A stretch of DNA of 8,133 nt from Clostridia bacterium. GTDB lineage: Bacteria > Bacillota > Clostridia > Christensenellales > Borkfalkiaceae. The stretch spans positions 1-8,133 of the forward strand of contig CAAGNQ010000028.1 of NCBI GenBank assembly GCA_900771345.1, given 5' to 3'. Under the pieces are notes generated by a model. The model did no database searches. It was given only the letters and a program-made list of their open reading frames with translations, and was not told the DNA's origin. Both the position numbers and the translations under genes were made by a program. Below, piece by piece: positions 5,897 to 8,133 of the stretch. Position 1 is the first letter of the stretch. Each line of letters opens with the position of its first letter.

Positions 5897-6049
5897 AATT
5901 TGTGCAATTTTTTTTGCAAAAATAATTTTGATAATATTTTATTATCTTTTATTAATTATTTTATAACAAATGTAGCATTTTTCTAACAAAAATTACAATC
6001 AATTTTATTATTTATCCGTTAAGTTTAATATGGTTAAATTGCACAAATT
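5897..6049. repeat. Pair of inverted 14-bp repeats with TTG-NN-CAA cores
   Basis: AATTTGTGCAATTT at 5897-5910 and its exact reverse complement at 6036-6049 lie 125 bases apart. Each copy also has an internal partial palindrome (TTG TG CAA). One copy is 12 bases upstream of the ppx -35 box. The other is three bases past the stop codon of the downstream TauE-type gene. They may be two sites for one DNA-binding protein, or the two arms of a long-range RNA stem. Background is very AT-rich, but the GTGC centre makes the match more than simple composition. Confidence 0.5.
5911..6035. other. AT-rich spacer between TauE-type pair and ppx
   Basis: No open frame or RNA gene is seen. It contains a 12-bp perfect palindrome TTTTTGCAAAAA (5911-5922) and a 7-bp inverted repeat GATAATA/TATTATC around TTT (5930-5946), which could be a weak terminator for the TauE-type genes. 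There is no strong GC stem, so the end of that transcript is not clear. Confidence 0.5.
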
Positions 6050-6052
6050 ACT

Positions 6053-6424
6053 TTATTGGTTTTTTCCTTTTAACTGAACAATTATTTGTAAAATCGAAAG
6101 CAATATCAAAAAACCACCAAAACATCTTTTTAATATATCTCCGTCTAAAGCTTTTGCTATATAGCATCCGAGAACGCAAGTTATTATTCCTGGCAAAACT
6201 ATAAACAAAACTTTCTTAAAATCAACGAGTTTATTCTTAAGATGAATTATTAGCGCGATTATTGCCATTGGTATAAAGCCGATTAGGTTGATTCCCTGTG
6301 CTATTTGCTGGTCAAGCCCAAAAAAAACACTTAGAATAGGTATTAAAATGGTTCCTCCACCCATACCCATTCCACCTAGCACTCCTCCAGCAAGTCCACT
6401 AATCCCATATAAGATATTTTCCAT
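6053..6424 (-). CDS. Half-length TauE/SafE-family membrane transporter subunit (second half)
   Basis: Small integral membrane protein of 123 residues with the TauE/SafE (formerly DUF81) glycine signature GGMGMGGGTILIP at 17-29 and about four hydrophobic segments (near 3-35, 44-62, 71-91, 100-117). Full-length TauE/SafE proteins are about 250 residues and contain two such repeats; family members export sulfite, sulfoacetate or related anions. This gene covers one repeat only, and the neighbouring upstream gene covers the other. The ATG at 6424 has GAGGAGG just upstream. An ATG seven codons earlier lies inside the end of the preceding gene and has no better signal. The gap to that gene is 10 bp, so the two are co-transcribed and likely form a heterodimer. 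The substrate cannot be told. Confidence 0.85.
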   Translation of the reverse strand: MENILYGISGLAGGVLGGMGMGGGTILIPILSVFFGLDQQIAQGINLIGFIPMAIIALIIHLKNKLVDFKKVLFIVLPGIITCVLGCYIAKALDGDILKRCFGGFLILLSILQIIVQLKGKNQ

Positions 6425-6434
6425 AATCCTCCTC

Positions 6435-6830
6435 TTAAAATGCAAGCATTTTTACTCCTGCTACAGCCATTACTACCGAGAATATTATTATCACAATCTT
6501 TGACGATAATTTTGATAATAGAAATGCGCCTATTATTCCACCCACAACCACACCTATACCAACGGGTATGGCAATAGAAAAATCAATATTGCCAAATAGG
6601 GCGTAAAATACGCCACTCGCAACCGATAAGGGTAATATTACTAGAATTGCCGTTGCGTGCGCTACTTTTGGTGGTACTTTTAATAGCATGGTTAATATTG
6701 GCACTACAATCATTCCTCCTCCTCCACCAAAAAGCCCGTTAACCAAACCCGTAACACTTCCAGTAATGCATTTATAAAATATTTCCTTTTTCTTAGTAGG
6801 TTTATTGTTTTGCAATGTCTGTTTTTTCAT
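6435..6830 (-). CDS. Half-length TauE/SafE-family membrane transporter subunit (first half)
   Basis: The 131-residue product has a Lys-rich N-terminus (MKKQTLQNNKPTKKK), then the family signature GLFGGGGGMIVVP at 32-44, HATAILVILPLS around 58-69, and about four hydrophobic segments ending near the C-terminus. It matches one repeat of the two-repeat TauE/SafE family. The start is uncertain. The ATG at 6830 fits family length but has no clear ribosome site. An ATG at 6890 adds 20 mostly hydrophobic and basic residues from a very AT-rich stretch and also has only a weak site (AAAGA). It is followed after 10 bp by the second half gene. Divergent from the lipoprotein gene. Confidence 0.82.
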   Translation of the reverse strand: MKKQTLQNNKPTKKKEIFYKCITGSVTGLVNGLFGGGGGMIVVPILTMLLKVPPKVAHATAILVILPLSVASGVFYALFGNIDFSIAIPVGIGVVVGGIIGAFLLSKLSSKIVIIIFSVVMAVAGVKMLAF

Positions 6831-6855
6831 AAAATTATAATGAGCATTATTTAAA

Positions 6856-6884
6856 ATTTTAGCAAAAATTTTTAAAAACTTAAA
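6856..6884 (-). promoter_or_regulatory. Possible promoter of the TauE-type pair
   Basis: Minus strand: TAAAAT (6861-6856) preceded by TGC gives an extended -10; the -35 position 17 bases upstream is poor (TTTAAG, 6884-6879). It would give a leader of about 20 bases to the ATG at 6830. The AT-rich setting makes chance hits likely. Confidence 0.3.
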
Positions 6885-6901
6885 AATCATTGTCTTTACG
6901 G

Positions 6902-6930
6902 TTGATTTTTAGGTAAAAATACTATATAAT
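6902..6930 (+). promoter_or_regulatory. Promoter of the lipoprotein gene
   Basis: TTGATT (6902-6907), 17-base spacer and TATAAT (6925-6930), giving a start near 6937 and a leader of about 66 bases. The -10 is perfect and the -35 keeps TTGA. Confidence 0.72.
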
Positions 6931-6942
6931 ATGTTTTGTGTA

Positions 6943-6962
6943 TCGCGCATACGCACGCGCGA
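6943..6962 (+). promoter_or_regulatory. GC-rich inverted repeat in the lipoprotein mRNA leader
   Basis: TCGCGC (6943-6948) and GCGCGA (6957-6962) pair around an eight-base loop, at about +7 to +26 of the predicted transcript. The patch is strikingly GC-rich against AT-rich surroundings. There is no T-run after it. It could be an mRNA 5' stabilising stem, an operator or an attenuation element. Confidence 0.4.
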
Positions 6963-7002
6963 CGCTGAAAAAGCAAAATTTAATTGGATATAAAGGTGAA
7001 CT

Positions 7003-8133
7003 ATGACGAGAAACAACTTACTCAACAAAACCAAAACAAGATTAATGCTAACCCTGCTTACAATTTGTATGATTTGTATGTCTTTATTCTGTTTTACTGC
7101 TTGCAGTTCAGATAAGGATTCTTCATCAAACAAGCCTAATTATTCTTATACGGAGGAAAATTCTTCTATTATTAGCAACTCTTCCTTCTCTTATGGAACT
7201 GCTAATATGAAGATTACGGCTTTCCCTAAGTCTTCTGTTACAGGTTGGACAAAATCGGTAGAATACAACATGGCTTCAACGTCTGCAAAGTATGGCGTTA
7301 TCGACGTTTCTGACGAAGGCTGGAGCGACCTTGTTAACGATTTGTATAACGACAGTTATTTCTTAAATTTCTATAAAGTTAAATACGGTTTTGAGATTGA
7401 TGACGTTAAAACTGCAATCAAGGAAGAAAAGGGTAATTCTTACACCCCTACTTCTGACGATATTCAAAACTATATCGTTAAGGAATACATCAACTCTAAT
7501 AAAACCTTTGTTTATCCTGAAAACACAACTGCAATTAACCAGTTCAAAAATCCAGGTAAACACGAGGGCGCTACCGACAACAAACTTTATATGCTCAACA
7601 ACTATCTATCTAAAGATAACGTTGGTCGTGGCACTGCTCAAAAGGTTACCTCGTCTAGCAAAATCACATTAAACAAGGGCGAATACGGCAAGGTTTCAGT
7701 TTGGGTAAAAACGCAAAACCTTTCTGGCTTAACAAATGATTTTGGTGCCAATATCCGTTTAACAAACAACTTTGACACCTCTGCACAGGCTGATTTCGGT
7801 ATTTATAATATCGTTGATACAGAGTGGACAAAGTATACTCTATACATTAAGGCAGATGATACGTTTGCCACCTCTTTTACACTAGTTTTAGGACTTGGTA
7901 GCGACCGTTTCTCTGCAACTGAAGGTACTGTATATTTTGACGACGTTGAGTTTGAACACTTAACTGCTGAAGAATATGCATCAGAAACTGGTTCTTTATC
8001 AGTTAAAACGAGCAACTTTATATTTAATTCTAAGGACAAAGTTGCTGTTGATGCTATAGACTTAAAGTCAGGCTCAAGCGTTTCACCTGTTTTATACGAT
8101 ATGTCCTTTAATAAATATCTTAAAAACAATGCA
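7003..8133 (+). CDS. Secreted lipoprotein with jelly-roll (carbohydrate-binding-like) region, partial
   Basis: Open through the right edge; 377 residues are visible. The N-terminus has basic residues, a hydrophobic stretch (14-31) and a lipobox-like FTAC with the lipidated Cys at 34, followed by a Ser/Asp/Lys-rich linker, so the protein should be anchored on the outer face of the cytoplasmic membrane. From about residue 56 (IISNSSFSYG) to 320 it resembles a CBM4/9-type jelly roll. The opening strand is followed by KVSVWVKTQNLSG (230-242), TEWTKYTLYIKA (273-284), TLVLGLGS (293-300) and the closing strand GTVYFDDVEFE (308-318). Residues about 108-185 look like an insert in that fold. No catalytic domain is seen in the visible part. 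The start ATG has AAAGGTGA just upstream. It is probably a large cell-surface protein with repeated domains; binding partner unknown. Confidence 0.8.
   Translation, partial: MTRNNLLNKTKTRLMLTLLTICMICMSLFCFTACSSDKDSSSNKPNYSYTEENSSIISNSSFSYGTANMKITAFPKSSVTGWTKSVEYNMASTSAKYGVIDVSDEGWSDLVNDLYNDSYFLNFYKVKYGFEIDDVKTAIKEEKGNSYTPTSDDIQNYIVKEYINSNKTFVYPENTTAINQFKNPGKHEGATDNKLYMLNNYLSKDNVGRGTAQKVTSSSKITLNKGEYGKVSVWVKTQNLSGLTNDFGANIRLTNNFDTSAQADFGIYNIVDTEWTKYTLYIKADDTFATSFTLVLGLGSDRFSATEGTVYFDDVEFEHLTAEEYASETGSLSVKTSNFIFNSKDKVAVDAIDLKSGSSVSPVLYDMSFNKYLKNNA

Noticed and set aside
5833..6052. Small RNA or mobile-element scar in the AT-rich spacer
   Set aside because: Inverted repeats exist, but there is no transposase remnant, target duplication or strong GC terminator stem; kept only as a possible regulatory repeat.
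6053..6830. Frameshifted single TauE/SafE gene
   Set aside because: The two halves each have a proper stop or start, a 10-bp spacer with its own strong ribosome site, and plausible separate N-termini, so two genes fit better than a broken one.
6909..7133. Minus-strand open frame of 74 codons in the divergent region
   Set aside because: It is antisense to the lipoprotein signal peptide and crosses its promoter and leader; there is no ribosome site or known motif.
7803..8129. Minus-strand open frame of 108 codons opposite the lipoprotein gene
   Set aside because: The plus-strand frame has a promoter, ribosome site, signal peptide and conserved jelly-roll motifs; the minus frame is its shadow.

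Overview
The window is AT-rich bacterial DNA with dense, mostly single-strand coding, strong Shine-Dalgarno sites, sigma-A-type promoters and short T-tailed stem-loops. The gene families (small paired TauE-type membrane proteins, Ppx/GppA with a C-terminal HD-like domain, MreB-like plus MinD/MinE, rhamnulokinase) fit an uncultured member of the Clostridia (Bacillota), probably from a metagenome. No marker here fixes the genus. Bases 1-19 are not genomic: they match the 3' end of the Illumina TruSeq read-1 adapter, so the left edge is an untrimmed contig end.

Layout, left to right. (1) Minus-strand pair rhaB (rhamnulokinase, 519-1916) followed after 11 bp by tyrS (tyrosyl-tRNA synthetase, 22-507, cut at the contig end). 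It is driven by a perfect-consensus promoter at 1948-1976 that is flanked by two AT-rich palindromes. (2) Minus-strand block ppx/gppA (4306-5820), an mreB-like gene (3243-4250), minD (2363-3151) and minE (2130-2366). It has an extended -10 promoter in front of ppx and a clear terminator after minE. Stem-loops with T-runs also lie in the ppx/mreB-like and mreB-like/minD junctions, although neither junction has room for an obvious new promoter. minD and minE overlap by ATGA. (3) Minus-strand pair of half-length TauE/SafE-type membrane proteins (6435-6830 and 6053-6424), together equivalent to one full transporter. (4) On the plus strand, divergent from them, a large secreted lipoprotein gene (7003 onward, open at the right edge) with an N-terminal jelly-roll, carbohydrate-binding-like region.

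How the genes may work together. Block 2 is the most interesting part. MinD and MinE form a membrane oscillator or positioning pair, but there is no minC beside them. The place upstream is taken by an MreB-family protein whose ATPase residues look degraded: the catalytic Glu is Ala, and the phosphate-1 Gly is Asp. A Ppx/GppA-type phosphatase with a degenerate HD motif leads the block. A minC-free, actin-like/MinDE cell-shape or division module linked to nucleotide or polyphosphate metabolism is a reasonable but untested reading. The other genes are ordinary families in somewhat unusual arrangements.

No CRISPR array, tRNA, rRNA, insertion sequence or riboswitch was recognised. No stretch longer than about 300 bases lacks a gene; the three longest gaps (1917-2129, 5821-6052, 6831-7002) are described below.
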